From positions 3,162,001 through 3,226,000 of the forward strand of contig NZ_JABBFY010000001.1 of the NCBI RefSeq assembly GCF_012927115.1: 64,000 nt of DNA, written 5' to 3'. Source of the DNA: Sphingomonas sp. G-3-2-10. GTDB taxonomy: Bacteria > Pseudomonadota > Alphaproteobacteria > Sphingomonadales > Sphingomonadaceae. The notes under the pieces are model-generated. The model worked only from the letters and a program-made list of their open reading frames with translations. It had not been told where the DNA came from and did no database searches. The position numbers were made by a program, and so were the translations under genes. Shown piece after piece: positions 53,614-62,503 of this stretch (its first letter is position 1; each line of letters starts with the position of its first letter).

Positions 53614-54150
53614 ATGAAGCGCTTCATCATCGTTGCCGGACTGGCGGTCGCGGCGTGCAACGGTCCGGAAACGGCAAACGAAGCCGCTGCGGACAATGGC
53701 GTGCTGGCGGCGGGGCCGATCACCAACATCGATGCCGTTGCCGCGGTCAACCTGCCCGCGGGCCTCGCGCCGGTGATCGAAGCTGCGGTGCCCGGCATGA
53801 AGGTGAACGAAGCCGAGCGTAAGGAACGTGAGGGCCGGGTCTATTATGACGTCGAGGGCACGAAACCCGACGGCAGCGAGATCGAAATCGACATTATCGA
53901 GGAGAAGGGCGCGTTCCGCGTCGTCGAGATCCAGCGCGATATCGCGTGGAAGGACGCGCCGCTGATCGCGCAGGCCGCGGCAAAGGCCAAGACCGGTGTT
54001 TTCGCTCCGGCGCGCGTGATCGAAAGCACCCAGACCGACGGCAGCGTGATCTACGAGCTGTTCAAGCCCGGCGAGCCGAAGGAACCGGCGATGGAAGTGC
54101 GGGTGAAGGACGGCAAGGCCGAGGTGCTGACCGAGCGCTGGGCGCACTGA
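53614..54150 (+). CDS. Hypothetical PepSY-like lipoprotein
   Basis: The product is 178 residues from the ATG at 53614 behind AGGAGAG. The lipobox VAAC gives Cys15. The rest has the strand-helix pattern of PepSY-like domains (VIEAAVPGMKVNEAERKEREGRVYYDVEGTKPDGSEIEIDI), which bind or inhibit. A second copy of the pattern is weaker near the end (GSVIYELFKPGEP). It is probably an envelope protein. The longer open frame upstream overlaps the YjdM gene and is a shadow. Confidence 0.72.
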   Translation: MKRFIIVAGLAVAACNGPETANEAAADNGVLAAGPITNIDAVAAVNLPAGLAPVIEAAVPGMKVNEAERKEREGRVYYDVEGTKPDGSEIEIDIIEEKGAFRVVEIQRDIAWKDAPLIAQAAAKAKTGVFAPARVIESTQTDGSVIYELFKPGEPKEPAMEVRVKDGKAEVLTERWAH

Positions 54151-54160
54151 GGCGATAGCA

Positions 54161-54592
54161 ATGCCCCGATCGATCCGCGGCGCCGTCCATCATATCGACC
54201 TCAACGTCACCGATCTGGAAGCGTCGCGGCGAGTCTATGGGCCGGTGCTCGAATTCCTCGGCTATGAGCAGGTCAAGGATAGCGACGGATACGAATGGGA
54301 CTTGAAGGAGCCCGGCGACGGTCGCGGCGCGTCGATCGGATTGCGCGCCTGCGATCCGGCCGAAGCCGGGCATCGCCATCGCCGCTATGCACCGGGCCTG
54401 CATCATCTGGCCTGGCGCGCCGAGAGCCGCGAGGATGTCGACCGGCTCCACGCGCTGCTGATCCGACATGGAATCCCGGTGCTCGATCCGCCGGCGCATT
54501 ATCCGCAATATTCGGGCGACTATTATGCGGTGTTCTTCGAGGATCCCGACGGGATGAAGCTCGAACTGGTCCACGCGCCGGGCTGGATCTGA
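54161..54592 (+). CDS. VOC-family protein (glyoxalase-like)
   Basis: The product is 143 residues. VOC motifs are clear: HHIDLNVTDLEASRRVYGPVLEFLGYEQV, HHLAWRAESREDVDRLHALL and YYAVFFEDPDGMKLELVHAPG. Metal ligands likely are an early His, a His in HHLAW and a Glu in KLELV. The Y-A-V-F-F-E-D-P-D-G pattern is typical of a large dioxygenase/isomerase group. It follows the PepSY-like gene by ten bases. Confidence 0.92.
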   Translation: MPRSIRGAVHHIDLNVTDLEASRRVYGPVLEFLGYEQVKDSDGYEWDLKEPGDGRGASIGLRACDPAEAGHRHRRYAPGLHHLAWRAESREDVDRLHALLIRHGIPVLDPPAHYPQYSGDYYAVFFEDPDGMKLELVHAPGWI

Positions 54593-54651
54593 ACGCAAAG
54601 CGACGGGCCCGGAGCGATCCGGGGGTACGGGCCTACAATGCGTATCGAAGC

Positions 54652-55356
54652 TTAGAAGCGGAACGCCGTGCCGACATAGACCGCCTGGCTGTCACGGCGG
54701 TTGTCGGTCAGGCTCGGGTCGATCCGCTCACGCTCGCTCTTGTAGCGGACGCCTGCGGTGACATCGAGGTTGCGAGTCAGCGAATAGCTGCCGCCCACGT
54801 CGATCGAATAGCTGGGCTTGTCGCCGATCAGCGCCGGCGTGTTGGTCAGCGGACGATCGGCGATCGCCGAGACGCGGCCGCTGGCCTTCTTGCCCGAATA
54901 GCTGAGGTTCAGATCGGTGGTTTCGCGGCCGCCGGGCTGAGACACCAGATCGACGCGAGTCACATCGCCCGAAACGGCGAAGCGCTTCCAGCCGACCGAC
55001 ACGCCCAGATTATAGGCGATCGGCGCGACGTTGACCGTCGGCGCCGCGTTGCGCTCAACCGCATTGCGCGTCGAATTGGCGCGAACCGCGACCATCACCG
55101 CGCGATTGTTGCCATTGCGATTGGCCGAAGGCGTGAAGCGGAAGCCGGTTTCCGACAGGCCGCTGCGCGACAGAACGGCGGCGAGCTTCGGATCGGCGGC
55201 CGCCGGGGTGAAGATACCGATTCCGGTCCGGAGCGGCGCGCGCTTGGCCTGGACGACCTGGCGATTCTCCTGCGCCTGGAGCGCGGGCGCAACGAAAAGG
55301 CCGGCAGCGCACAGCGCCCCCAGTCCCAGTCCCGTCACAACGCGTCCGAGTCGCAT
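54652..55356 (-). CDS. Outer-membrane-like beta-rich protein
   Basis: The product is 234 residues from the ATG at 55356, chosen because GGGAGGG lies at a normal distance; ATGs six and 15 bases upstream are alternatives. A signal peptide ends ALQAQ. The mature part has Asn/Ser/Arg-rich alternating strands and ends AVYVGTAFRF, with a final aromatic typical of outer-membrane barrels. I do not recognise the family. Confidence 0.75.
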   Translation of the reverse strand: MRLGRVVTGLGLGALCAAGLFVAPALQAQENRQVVQAKRAPLRTGIGIFTPAAADPKLAAVLSRSGLSETGFRFTPSANRNGNNRAVMVAVRANSTRNAVERNAAPTVNVAPIAYNLGVSVGWKRFAVSGDVTRVDLVSQPGGRETTDLNLSYSGKKASGRVSAIADRPLTNTPALIGDKPSYSIDVGGSYSLTRNLDVTAGVRYKSERERIDPSLTDNRRDSQAVYVGTAFRF

Positions 55357-55542
55357 CTTCATCCCTCCCAATTGGGGGCTTCTACCACGATTCGGAAGAG
55401 TGGTTCCACATGGGCAGCCATTTTCCGAGTCAGGTGTTGCACAGTACCCACAGAATCGCCGCGCGCGCGGCCCGCCTTGCTCCGGCCATATCTCCCTCTA
55501 TAGATGCTGGCCTTGCCTTATTCTGCCTTTAGGAAGCTGTTG

Positions 55543-55974
55543 ATGAACCGCCTGTTGCGCACTGCGATCCTGGGGTCGCTCATTCTTCCCCTCGCCGCAT
55601 GCGGTGGCCGTGAACGTCCCGAGACCGATATCGCCGCTTCGAAGGTGACCACGATCGGCGTGAATTCCTATCTGTGGCGCGCCAGCCTCGACACGCTGAG
55701 CTTCATGCCGCTGCTGCAGACCGATTCGAACGGCGGCGTGATCGTGACCGACTGGTATGTGAACCCGAACGTCCCGACCGAGCGGATGAAGGTGACCGTT
55801 ACCATCCTCGACCAGGATCTGCGCGCCGATGCGCTGCGCGTCGCCGCACTGCGCGAAGTGAACCGCAACGGCGCATGGGTGACTGCCCCGGTGCAGGCCG
55901 CGACGGTGCAGAAGCTCGAAGACATCATCCTTACCCGCGCCCGCGACCTTCGTCGCGCCGCGATCGCCGACTGA
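55543..55974 (+). CDS. DUF3576 family lipoprotein
   Basis: The product is 143 residues from the ATG at 55543. A lipobox (LAAC) follows a short leader. The mature domain opens RERPETDIAASKVTTIGVNSYLWRASLDTLSFMPL, the DUF3576 hallmark, and ends with a charged helix (KLEDIILTRARDLRRAA). Found in alphaproteobacteria just upstream of leuS, as here. Function is unknown. Confidence 0.92.
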   Translation: MNRLLRTAILGSLILPLAACGGRERPETDIAASKVTTIGVNSYLWRASLDTLSFMPLLQTDSNGGVIVTDWYVNPNVPTERMKVTVTILDQDLRADALRVAALREVNRNGAWVTAPVQAATVQKLEDIILTRARDLRRAAIAD

Positions 55975-55999
55975 CCGGCGCCGTAACCCGAATTTTCGA

Positions 56000-56033
56000 G
56001 GGGCGGGCTCCGGAGACGGAGTCCGCCCCTTTT
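56000..56033 (+). terminator. Rho-independent terminator between the DUF3576 gene and leuS
   Basis: A 13-pair stem, GGGGCGGGCTCCG and CGGAGTCCGCCCC (one G-T pair) with a GAGA loop, is followed by TTTT. It should end the DUF3576 transcript. leuS then needs its own promoter in the 40 bases after it. Confidence 0.85.
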
Positions 56034-56074
56034 GCTTGATCGGGTCCCATGCCCTCCCCTAGTGATTCGAGCCC

Positions 56075-58648
56075 ATGACCGAAGGAAAACCCGTGTCGCG
56101 TTTCAACGCGCTGAAAGCCGATAGCCACTGGCAGAAGGTGTGGGACGATGCCCGCACCTTCGCCGCGCGCGACGATTCGCCCAAGCCCAAGTCGTACGTC
56201 CTCGAGATGTTCCCCTATCCTTCGGGGCGCATCCATATGGGTCACGTCCGCAACTACACGATGGGCGACGTGCTGGCGCGGTTCCGCCGGATGCAGGGCA
56301 TGGAAGTGCTCCATCCGATGGGCTGGGACGCGTTCGGCATGCCTGCCGAGAATGCGGCGATGGAAAAGAAGGTCCATCCCGGCGGCTGGACCCGCGAGAA
56401 TATCGCGACGATGAAGGCGCAGCTGAAGCGCCTCGGTTTCGCGCTGGACTGGACGCGCGAACTCGCGACCTGCGAGCCCGAATATTATGGGCATGAGCAG
56501 GCGCTGTTCCTTGATCTGCTTGAGTCCGGGCTGGTCTATCGCAAGGAATCGGCGGTCAACTGGGATCCGGTCGACATGACCGTGCTGGCCAACGAGCAGG
56601 TGATCGACGGGCGCGGCTGGCGTTCGGGCGCCCTGATCGAACGGCGCAAGCTGAGCCAGTGGTTCCTCAAGATCACCCAGTTCGCCGACGAGCTGCTGGA
56701 AGGCGTACAGGGCCTCGAGCATTGGCCCGACAAGGTGAAGCTGATGCAGGAAAACTGGATCGGCAAGTCCGAGGGGCTGCAGTTCCGGTTTAAGCTGAGC
56801 GCCAATGATTCGGGCGCCGGTGAGGTGGAAGTCTTCACCACGCGGCCCGACACGATCTTCGGATCGAGCTTCGTCGCGATCGCGGCGGATCACCCGATCG
56901 CGCAGGCGCTGGCTGCTTCGAACCCCGAAGCCGCGGCGTTCATCGAGCTGTGCAAGCAGGGCGGCACCACCGCCGCCGAGCTGGAGACGCAGGAGAAGCT
57001 TGGCTTCGACACTGGCATCCGTGCGGCACATCCCTTTGATTCAGCTTGGGAATTGCCGGTTTATATCGCCAATTTCGTGCTGATGGATTATGGCACCGGT
57101 GCGGTGTTCGGCGTGCCGGCACACGACCAGCGCGATTTCGAGTTCGCCACCAAGTACAAGCTGCCGGTCCGCCGCGTGGTTTCGGAAGGCGACAAGGAAG
57201 CCTCCGAATTCACCGATTCCGAGGCCTATACCGGTCCCGGCACGCTGGTGAATTCGCACTTCCTCGACGGGATGGACGTGGCCGATGCCAAGCGCGCGGT
57301 GATCGTCCGCGCCGAGAATGGCGGCTGGGGCAACGGCACCACCGTATGGCGCCTGCGCGACTGGGGCGTGAGCCGCCAGCGTTACTGGGGCACGCCGATC
57401 CCGATCATCCATTGCGAAAGCTGCGGCGTGGTCCCCGCCCCGCGCGAATCGCTGCCGATCGTGCTGCCCGAGGATGTCAGCTTCGACATTCCCGGCAACC
57501 CGCTGGACCGTCATCCGACCTGGAAAAATGTCGATTGCCCGAAGTGCGGCGCTGCGGCCCGGCGCGAAACCGACACGCTCGACACCTTCGTGGATTCGAG
57601 CTGGTACTTCATCCGCTTCGCCAGCCAGCCCAAGGACAAGCCGTTCGACAAGGCCGTGGCGGAACAGTGGCTGCCGGTGGCGCAATATATCGGCGGCGTG
57701 GAGCACGCGATCCTGCACCTGCTCTACGCCCGCTTCTGGACGCGCGCGCTCAATCATATGGGGATGCTCGACGTGGCGGAGCCGTTCGCCGGCCTGTTCA
57801 CCCAGGGCATGGTGACGCACGCCAGCTATTATAGCCGGGAATCGGTCGATGGCGTGGAGCGGAAGCGTTATTTCGAGCCCGCGCAGATCTCGCGCCGCGC
57901 CGACGGGACTGCCTATCTCACCGATACCGGCGAGGATGTGATCGTCGGGCGCATCGAGAAGATGTCGAAGTCGAAGAAGAACACCGTCGATCCGACCGAA
58001 ATCGTCGATCAGTATGGCGCGGACGCCGCGCGCTGGTTCATGCTTTCCGATTCTCCGCCCGAACGCGATCTGGAGTGGAGCGAAGCCGGCATCGACGGCG
58101 CATGGCGCTTCGTCCAGCGGCTCTGGCGCTTGTTCGAAGCGGTCGCCTCGGGCGAAACGGCGAGCCACGAAGGCACCGACACCGCGCTCGACAAGAAGCT
58201 CCACCGCACCATCGCTGGCGTTGCCGTGGATATCGAGGCGCTGACCTTCAACAAGTCGGTCGCCAAGCTCTACGAGCTGACCGCGGCGATCGAGAAGGCG
58301 GCGCCCAGCGCTTCGCGTACGAATGCGATCCGCACTCTGGCACGAATCGTCGCGCCGATGGTTCCGCATCTTGCCGAGGAAGCCTGGGCGATGATGGGGA
58401 ATGCCGGCCTGATCGCCGACGCACCCTGGCCCGAGGTCGATCCGGCGCTGCTGGTGGATGACGAGGTGACGATGGCCGTGCAAGTGAATGGCAAGCTGCG
58501 CGACACGCTGCTATTGGCGAAGGGCACGGCGAAGGATGTCGCCGAAGCCGCTGCGCTGGCGTCTCCCAACGTCCAGCGCGCGCTTGAAGGAAAGGCGCCG
58601 AAGAAAGTGATCGTCGTTCCCGATCGTCTCGTGAATATCGTCGCGTGA
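56075..58648 (+). CDS. leuS: Leucine-tRNA ligase
   Basis: The product is 857 residues, the usual length. It joins leucine to its tRNA. The class-I signatures HMGH (residues 54-57) and KMSKS (629-633) are present, as are the editing domain and the C-terminal anticodon and tail region ([18 protein letters not shown] is at the zinc/editing part). The CESCGVV and CPKCGAA pairs bind zinc. It heads the leuS-lptE-holA operon, whose genes overlap by four bases. Confidence 0.97.
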   Translation: MTEGKPVSRFNALKADSHWQKVWDDARTFAARDDSPKPKSYVLEMFPYPSGRIHMGHVRNYTMGDVLARFRRMQGMEVLHPMGWDAFGMPAENAAMEKKVHPGGWTRENIATMKAQLKRLGFALDWTRELATCEPEYYGHEQALFLDLLESGLVYRKESAVNWDPVDMTVLANEQVIDGRGWRSGALIERRKLSQWFLKITQFADELLEGVQGLEHWPDKVKLMQENWIGKSEGLQFRFKLSANDSGAGEVEVFTTRPDTIFGSSFVAIAADHPIAQALAASNPEAAAFIELCKQGGTTAAELETQEKLGFDTGIRAAHPFDSAWELPVYIANFVLMDYGTGAVFGVPAHDQRDFEFATKYKLPVRRVVSEGDKEASEFTDSEAYTGPGTLVNSHFLDGMDVADAKRAVIVRAENGGWGNGTTVWRLRDWGVSRQRYWGTPIPIIHCESCGVVPAPRESLPIVLPEDVSFDIPGNPLDRHPTWKNVDCPKCGAAARRETDTLDTFVDSSWYFIRFASQPKDKPFDKAVAEQWLPVAQYIGGVEHAILHLLYARFWTRALNHMGMLDVAEPFAGLFTQGMVTHASYYSRESVDGVERKRYFEPAQISRRADGTAYLTDTGEDVIVGRIEKMSKSKKNTVDPTEIVDQYGADAARWFMLSDSPPERDLEWSEAGIDGAWRFVQRLWRLFEAVASGETASHEGTDTALDKKLHRTIAGVAVDIEALTFNKSVAKLYELTAAIEKAAPSASRTNAIRTLARIVAPMVPHLAEEAWAMMGNAGLIADAPWPEVDPALLVDDEVTMAVQVNGKLRDTLLLAKGTAKDVAEAAALASPNVQRALEGKAPKKVIVVPDRLVNIVA

Positions 58649-59166
58649 TCCGCCCCCCGGTCCTTGGCGTCGCGCTGCTCGCCGTCTCCGCCCTCGCCCT
58701 TTCGGGCTGCGGGCTGCGGCCGCTCTATGGCGGCGGCGCCGCCGGGCCGGTCCAGTCGACTCTCGCCGCGGTGCAGGTCTCGCCGATCGAAGGTGAATCG
58801 GGCTGGTTCGTTTCCAACGCGCTGCGCGACCGGCTGGATCGCGGCCAGAACGCGACGCCCCGCTACCGGCTCGATGTGCGGCTCGACGATCGCATCGCCG
58901 GCCTGGGCGTTCGCCGCGACGATTCGGTTGCCCGCGAACGCCGGACGCTGCGCGCGCGCTATCAGTTGATCGATCTGTCGACCGGTGCGGTGGTGCTCGA
59001 CGCCACGGCAGGCTCGGACGCGGGTATCGACGTGGTCGGTTCCGAGTACGCCACCATCGCGGCCGAGCGTTCGGCGCTCGAACGGCTTTCCGACATCGTC
59101 GCCGACCAGATCGTCGCGCGGGTCGCGCGCTTCGCACAGAATCCTCCGGCTCCGGCCGCCAAGTGA
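58645..59166 (+). CDS. lptE: LPS-assembly lipoprotein LptE
   Basis: The product is 173 residues from a GTG overlapping the leuS stop (GTGA). The lipoprotein signal ends LSGC, then [12 protein letters not shown], the LptE family opening. The mature domain has alternating strands and an end with [13 protein letters not shown]. LptE plugs LptD in the outer membrane and inserts lipopolysaccharide. Placement between leuS and holA is the conserved order across proteobacteria and supports the call. Confidence 0.92.
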   Translation: MIRPPVLGVALLAVSALALSGCGLRPLYGGGAAGPVQSTLAAVQVSPIEGESGWFVSNALRDRLDRGQNATPRYRLDVRLDDRIAGLGVRRDDSVARERRTLRARYQLIDLSTGAVVLDATAGSDAGIDVVGSEYATIAAERSALERLSDIVADQIVARVARFAQNPPAPAAK

Positions 59167-60182
59167 AGGCGACCGCGCCGCAGATTCGCGCGGCAATGGA
59201 TGCGCCCAAGCCGGAAACGCGCCTCTATCTGCTCCACGGGCCGGACGAATCCGGCGCGGCGGAACTGACCACGCGCCTCGCCCGCGCGCTTGGCCCCGAT
59301 GCCGAACGGATCGACATCGACGGCAAGGAACTGCGCACCAATCCGGGCCGCCTCGCCGACGAAGCCGCCTCGATGTCGCTGTTCGGCGGCGCCCGGCTGA
59401 TCCGGGTCATCGGCGCCGACGAATTCACCGTCGAAGCGATGACGTTGCTGCTGAGCGCCGAGCGCGCCGGCAATCCGGTCGTCGCGATCGGACCCGGCCT
59501 CAAGGCCAGCGGCAAGCTGGTCAAGCTGGCCATCGCTTCTTCCTCGGCAATGGCGCACGCCTGTTACGTTCCGGAAGGCGCCAACGCGGTTCAGCTCGTC
59601 CAGATGGTCGCGCGCGAACATGGGTTGCGGCTGATGGGCGATGTGCCGCAGCGCCTCGCAACGGCTTGCGCCGGCGATCGCGCCATTCTGAGCCGGGAAA
59701 TCGAGAAGCTGGCGCTCTACCTCGACGCAGCGCCCGATCGCCCGCGCGACGCCGATGCCAATGCGATCGACGAGATCGGCGCGGATATCGGCGAGGACGA
59801 CATGTTCGGTGCGATCGAAGCGGTGATCGACGGCCGCGTTGCCGAAATCGGCGCGGAGCTGGCCGGGATCGGCGAAGGCGGCGCCTCCGCTATCCCCCTG
59901 CTCCGCAGCCTGGCTCGCCGTCTTGTCACGCTCGCGGAACTCCGCGCCGAAGTCGATGCAGGCGCTAGAGTAGACGATGTTATTGAAAAACATCGTATAT
60001 TCTTCAAGGAGCGCGGCTCGACCAGCCGTGCGCTGCGCCGCTGGAACGCGCAGCAGCTTGCCCGGGCGATCGAACGCACCCGGCTTGCCGAGCGGGCGAT
60101 GATGAGTTCGGCAAGCGCCGGAGAAGTGCTGGCGGAAGCCGAATGCGTCGCGATCGCGCGCGCTTCGGCGCGGATGCGCTAA
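59163..60182 (+). CDS. holA: DNA polymerase III delta subunit
   Basis: The product is 339 residues starting at a GTG that overlaps the lptE stop. The delta subunit of the clamp loader opens the beta ring. Family features are the ETRLYLLHGPDESGAAELT N-terminus, a LFGGARLIRV strand and a C-terminal helical domain with SRALRRWNAQQLARAIERT. Walker A residues are degenerate, as expected for delta, which does not hydrolyse ATP. Confidence 0.93.
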   Translation: MKATAPQIRAAMDAPKPETRLYLLHGPDESGAAELTTRLARALGPDAERIDIDGKELRTNPGRLADEAASMSLFGGARLIRVIGADEFTVEAMTLLLSAERAGNPVVAIGPGLKASGKLVKLAIASSSAMAHACYVPEGANAVQLVQMVAREHGLRLMGDVPQRLATACAGDRAILSREIEKLALYLDAAPDRPRDADANAIDEIGADIGEDDMFGAIEAVIDGRVAEIGAELAGIGEGGASAIPLLRSLARRLVTLAELRAEVDAGARVDDVIEKHRIFFKERGSTSRALRRWNAQQLARAIERTRLAERAMMSSASAGEVLAEAECVAIARASARMR

Positions 60183-60186
60183 CGCC

Positions 60187-60200
60187 GTTCCACGTGAAAC
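60187..60200. promoter_or_regulatory. parS site
   Basis: GTTCCACGTGAAAC matches the parS consensus at 13 of 14 positions and lies between the holA and parB stop codons. It is a ParB loading site for chromosome segregation. Confidence 0.85.
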
Positions 60201-60207
60201 GAGCGGT

Positions 60208-61104
60208 TCAGATCCGCTCGCCGCTCAGCCTCTGGCAAACCATGTCGAGCTGGTCGAGCGTCGAATAGCTGAGCATCAGCGTGCCGCCCTTCGGCCCATG
60301 ATTGATCCGCACATTGAGCCCCAGCACATCGCCGAGCTGATGTTCGAGCGCCTGGATGTCGGTATCGCGCGCGGGAGCCTCGCCCTTGCGCTTCGGCTTG
60401 GCGTCGCGCGCCAGCTTCTCGGCCTCGCGTACGGTCAGTCCCCTGTCCGCCACGAGCCGCGCGAGCTTCTCCGCATCCGGTGCACCGATCAGCGCGCGGG
60501 CGTGCCCCATTTCGATCGCGCCCGCGACGAGCAGCTCGCGCACGCCGCCCGGCAGATCGAGCAGGCGCAGCAGGTTCGCGACATGACTGCGCGATTTGTG
60601 AACGATCTTGCCCAGCGCTTCCTGGGTATGCCCATATTCCTTGATCAGTCGCGAATAGCCCTCGGCTTCTTCGATCGCGTTGAGATCCTGCCGCTGGATA
60701 TTCTCGATCAGCGCGATTTCGAACGTATCGGCGTCGCTCAGCTCGCGGATGATGACCGGCACTTCATGCAGCCGCGCCCGCTGCGCCGCCCGCCAGCGGC
60801 GCTCACCGGCAACGATCTGATAGTTATGGCCGTGCGGGCGCACGAAGATCGGCTGGATCAGCCCGCGCGATGCGATCGACTTCGCCAGCTCTTCCAACGC
60901 ATCATCGTCGAAATGGCGGCGCGGCTGATCGGGATGCGGCGTCAGCGAACTGACCGGCAGCATACGAATGCCCGAACCCGCATCAGGCGTACCGGAAACC
61001 GGCGCTTCGGCAACATTATCGCCGAGCAGTGAACTGAGACCACGGCCAAGGCCAGGGCGAGGCTTGCGGGCAGCGGCGGGGTTTGCGGGCGTTTCTTCCG
61101 TCAT
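60208..61104 (-). CDS. parB: Chromosome-partitioning protein ParB
   Basis: The product is 298 residues from the ATG at 61104, which overlaps the parA stop (ATGA). The ParA-interacting N-terminus has RPGLGRGLSSLLGD. The CTP-binding ParB/Srx core follows (HPDQPRRHFDDDALEELAKSIASRG, GERRWRAAQRA), then ENIQRQDLNAIEEA and the HTH (TQEALGKIVHKSRSHVANLLRLL) that binds parS. The C-terminus dimerises. It loads at the three parS sites and spreads. Confidence 0.97.
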   Translation of the reverse strand: MTEETPANPAAARKPRPGLGRGLSSLLGDNVAEAPVSGTPDAGSGIRMLPVSSLTPHPDQPRRHFDDDALEELAKSIASRGLIQPIFVRPHGHNYQIVAGERRWRAAQRARLHEVPVIIRELSDADTFEIALIENIQRQDLNAIEEAEGYSRLIKEYGHTQEALGKIVHKSRSHVANLLRLLDLPGGVRELLVAGAIEMGHARALIGAPDAEKLARLVADRGLTVREAEKLARDAKPKRKGEAPARDTDIQALEHQLGDVLGLNVRINHGPKGGTLMLSYSTLDQLDMVCQRLSGERI

Positions 61105-61886
61105 GCGGCCTTCTTGAGCTTGGGCAGACGCTCGATCACTTCGCGGGCGAGCGCGATATAGGCTTCCGAGCCGGGACATTTATAATCGTAGATCAGCGCC
61201 GGCAGTCCGTGGCTGGGCGCTTCCGACAAGCGAACGTTGCGCGGGATCACCGTGTCGAACACCACGCGACCGAGCACGGCGCGGACATCGTCCGATACCT
61301 GATCGGTCAGCCGGTTGCGCCGGTCATACATGGTCAACACCACGCCGAGGATCGACAGGCCGGGATTGAACCGGCTGCGGATCCGCTCGACGGTGTTGAG
61401 CAACTGGCTGAGCCCCTCGAGCGCGAAGAACTCGCACTGGAGGGGTACCAGCAAGGCGTGTGAAGCGACCATCGCGTTGATCGTCAGCAGACCCAGCGAG
61501 GGCGGACAATCGATCAGGATCACATCCCATCGCGCGGCATTACCGCGCGAAAGCGCCGCATCGAGCCGATGAGTGCGCGCTTCGAACTCGATCAGTTCGA
61601 TCTCCGCACCCGAAAGATCCTGGGTCGCGGTGATGATGTCGAGGCCCGGCACCCGGGTAGGAATCGCAACTTCTTCCAAGGTGATGTCGTCGGTAACCAG
61701 CAGATCGTAGCTCGAACGCTCGCGATCGGCGCGGGCGATACCGAGGCCGGTCGACGCGTTGCCCTGCGGATCGAGATCGACCAGCAACACGCGCTTGCCG
61801 ATCGCAGCGAGTGCCGTGCCGACGTTGATCGCCGTGGTGGTCTTACCCACCCCGCCCTTCTGATTGGCGATTGCGATGCAGATCAT
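61101..61886 (-). CDS. parA: Chromosome-partitioning ATPase ParA
   Basis: The product is 261 residues from the ATG at 61886. The deviant Walker A (KGGVGKTT, residues 10-17) with the signature lysine, the Walker A' (LLVDLDPQGNAS) and Walker B (ILIDCPPSLGLL) are present. It forms gradients on the nucleoid that pull ParB-parS. The ATG overlaps the rsmG stop, and rsmG overlaps mnmG, so the four genes are coupled. Confidence 0.97.
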   Translation of the reverse strand: MICIAIANQKGGVGKTTTAINVGTALAAIGKRVLLVDLDPQGNASTGLGIARADRERSSYDLLVTDDITLEEVAIPTRVPGLDIITATQDLSGAEIELIEFEARTHRLDAALSRGNAARWDVILIDCPPSLGLLTINAMVASHALLVPLQCEFFALEGLSQLLNTVERIRSRFNPGLSILGVVLTMYDRRNRLTDQVSDDVRAVLGRVVFDTVIPRNVRLSEAPSHGLPALIYDYKCPGSEAYIALAREVIERLPKLKKAA

Positions 61887-62503
61887 CTCGGGCGTACCCT
61901 TTTGGCGACCACGATACCGGAATCCGGGGAGGTGATGCTCGGTTCCACGTGAAACGCACCCTGCCATGCGCGGCGCGCCGCTTCCACCTCCGATTGCACA
62001 TTTCGACCCTTTGGCAGCACCCAGACTGTGGATGAGTCCGTGCAATGTTGTGCCCCGGCGAACAGTTTGCCGAGTTCAGCCACCGCTCGGGCCGAAACCA
62101 CCGCCGCGGGTCGCTCCGGCTTGTAGGATTCCACCTTGCTGCCGATCACTTCAACGCGATCGGCTATACCCAGCTCATCGGCGGCCGACCGCAGGAATTC
62201 AACGCGCTTCCCTCGGGGTTCGACGAGAATAACGGGCCGATCCGTAAGCACGGCGACCACGAGACCCGGCAAACCGGCTCCCGAACCGATATCGAGCCAT
62301 GTTCCTTCTCCGTCGCCCGCAAGGGATATCAGCTGGGCGGAATCGACCAGATGGCGTGCCCACAGCTCCGCCAACGTGGATGCGGCAATCAGGTTCTGCT
62401 CGCTGGCTCCTCTGGTCAGGATATCTGCGAAGCGCGATAATTGCGTTTCACGTGAAACATCGAAGCGTTCGCGCAGCCAGTTTCTGGCTTCATCTTCGGT
62501 CAT
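61883..62503 (-). CDS. rsmG: 16S rRNA (guanine527-N7)-methyltransferase
   Basis: The product is 206 residues. The SAM-binding motif [17 protein letters not shown] and the motif [17 protein letters not shown] identify RsmG (GidB). It methylates G527 of 16S rRNA. Two parS sites lie inside its coding sequence, one near each end. The ATG overlaps the mnmG stop (ATGA). Confidence 0.96.
   Translation of the reverse strand: MTEDEARNWLRERFDVSRETQLSRFADILTRGASEQNLIAASTLAELWARHLVDSAQLISLAGDGEGTWLDIGSGAGLPGLVVAVLTDRPVILVEPRGKRVEFLRSAADELGIADRVEVIGSKVESYKPERPAAVVSARAVAELGKLFAGAQHCTDSSTVWVLPKGRNVQSEVEAARRAWQGAFHVEPSITSPDSGIVVAKRVRPR
61942..61955. promoter_or_regulatory. parS site inside rsmG (3' end)
   Basis: GTTCCACGTGAAAC, identical to the site at 60187. 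It lies in the 3' end of rsmG, coding FHVEP on the minus strand. Confidence 0.85.
62445..62458. promoter_or_regulatory. parS site inside rsmG (5' end)
   Basis: GTTTCACGTGAAAC, a perfect 14-base palindrome and the exact parS core. It lies in the 5' end of rsmG, coding DVSRET on the minus strand, which is a common place for parS in this group. Confidence 0.92.

Noticed and set aside
54600..54645. GC-rich inverted repeat after the VOC gene
   Set aside because: Arms GGGCCCGG and CCGGG are imperfect and there is no T tract, so I do not call it a terminator.
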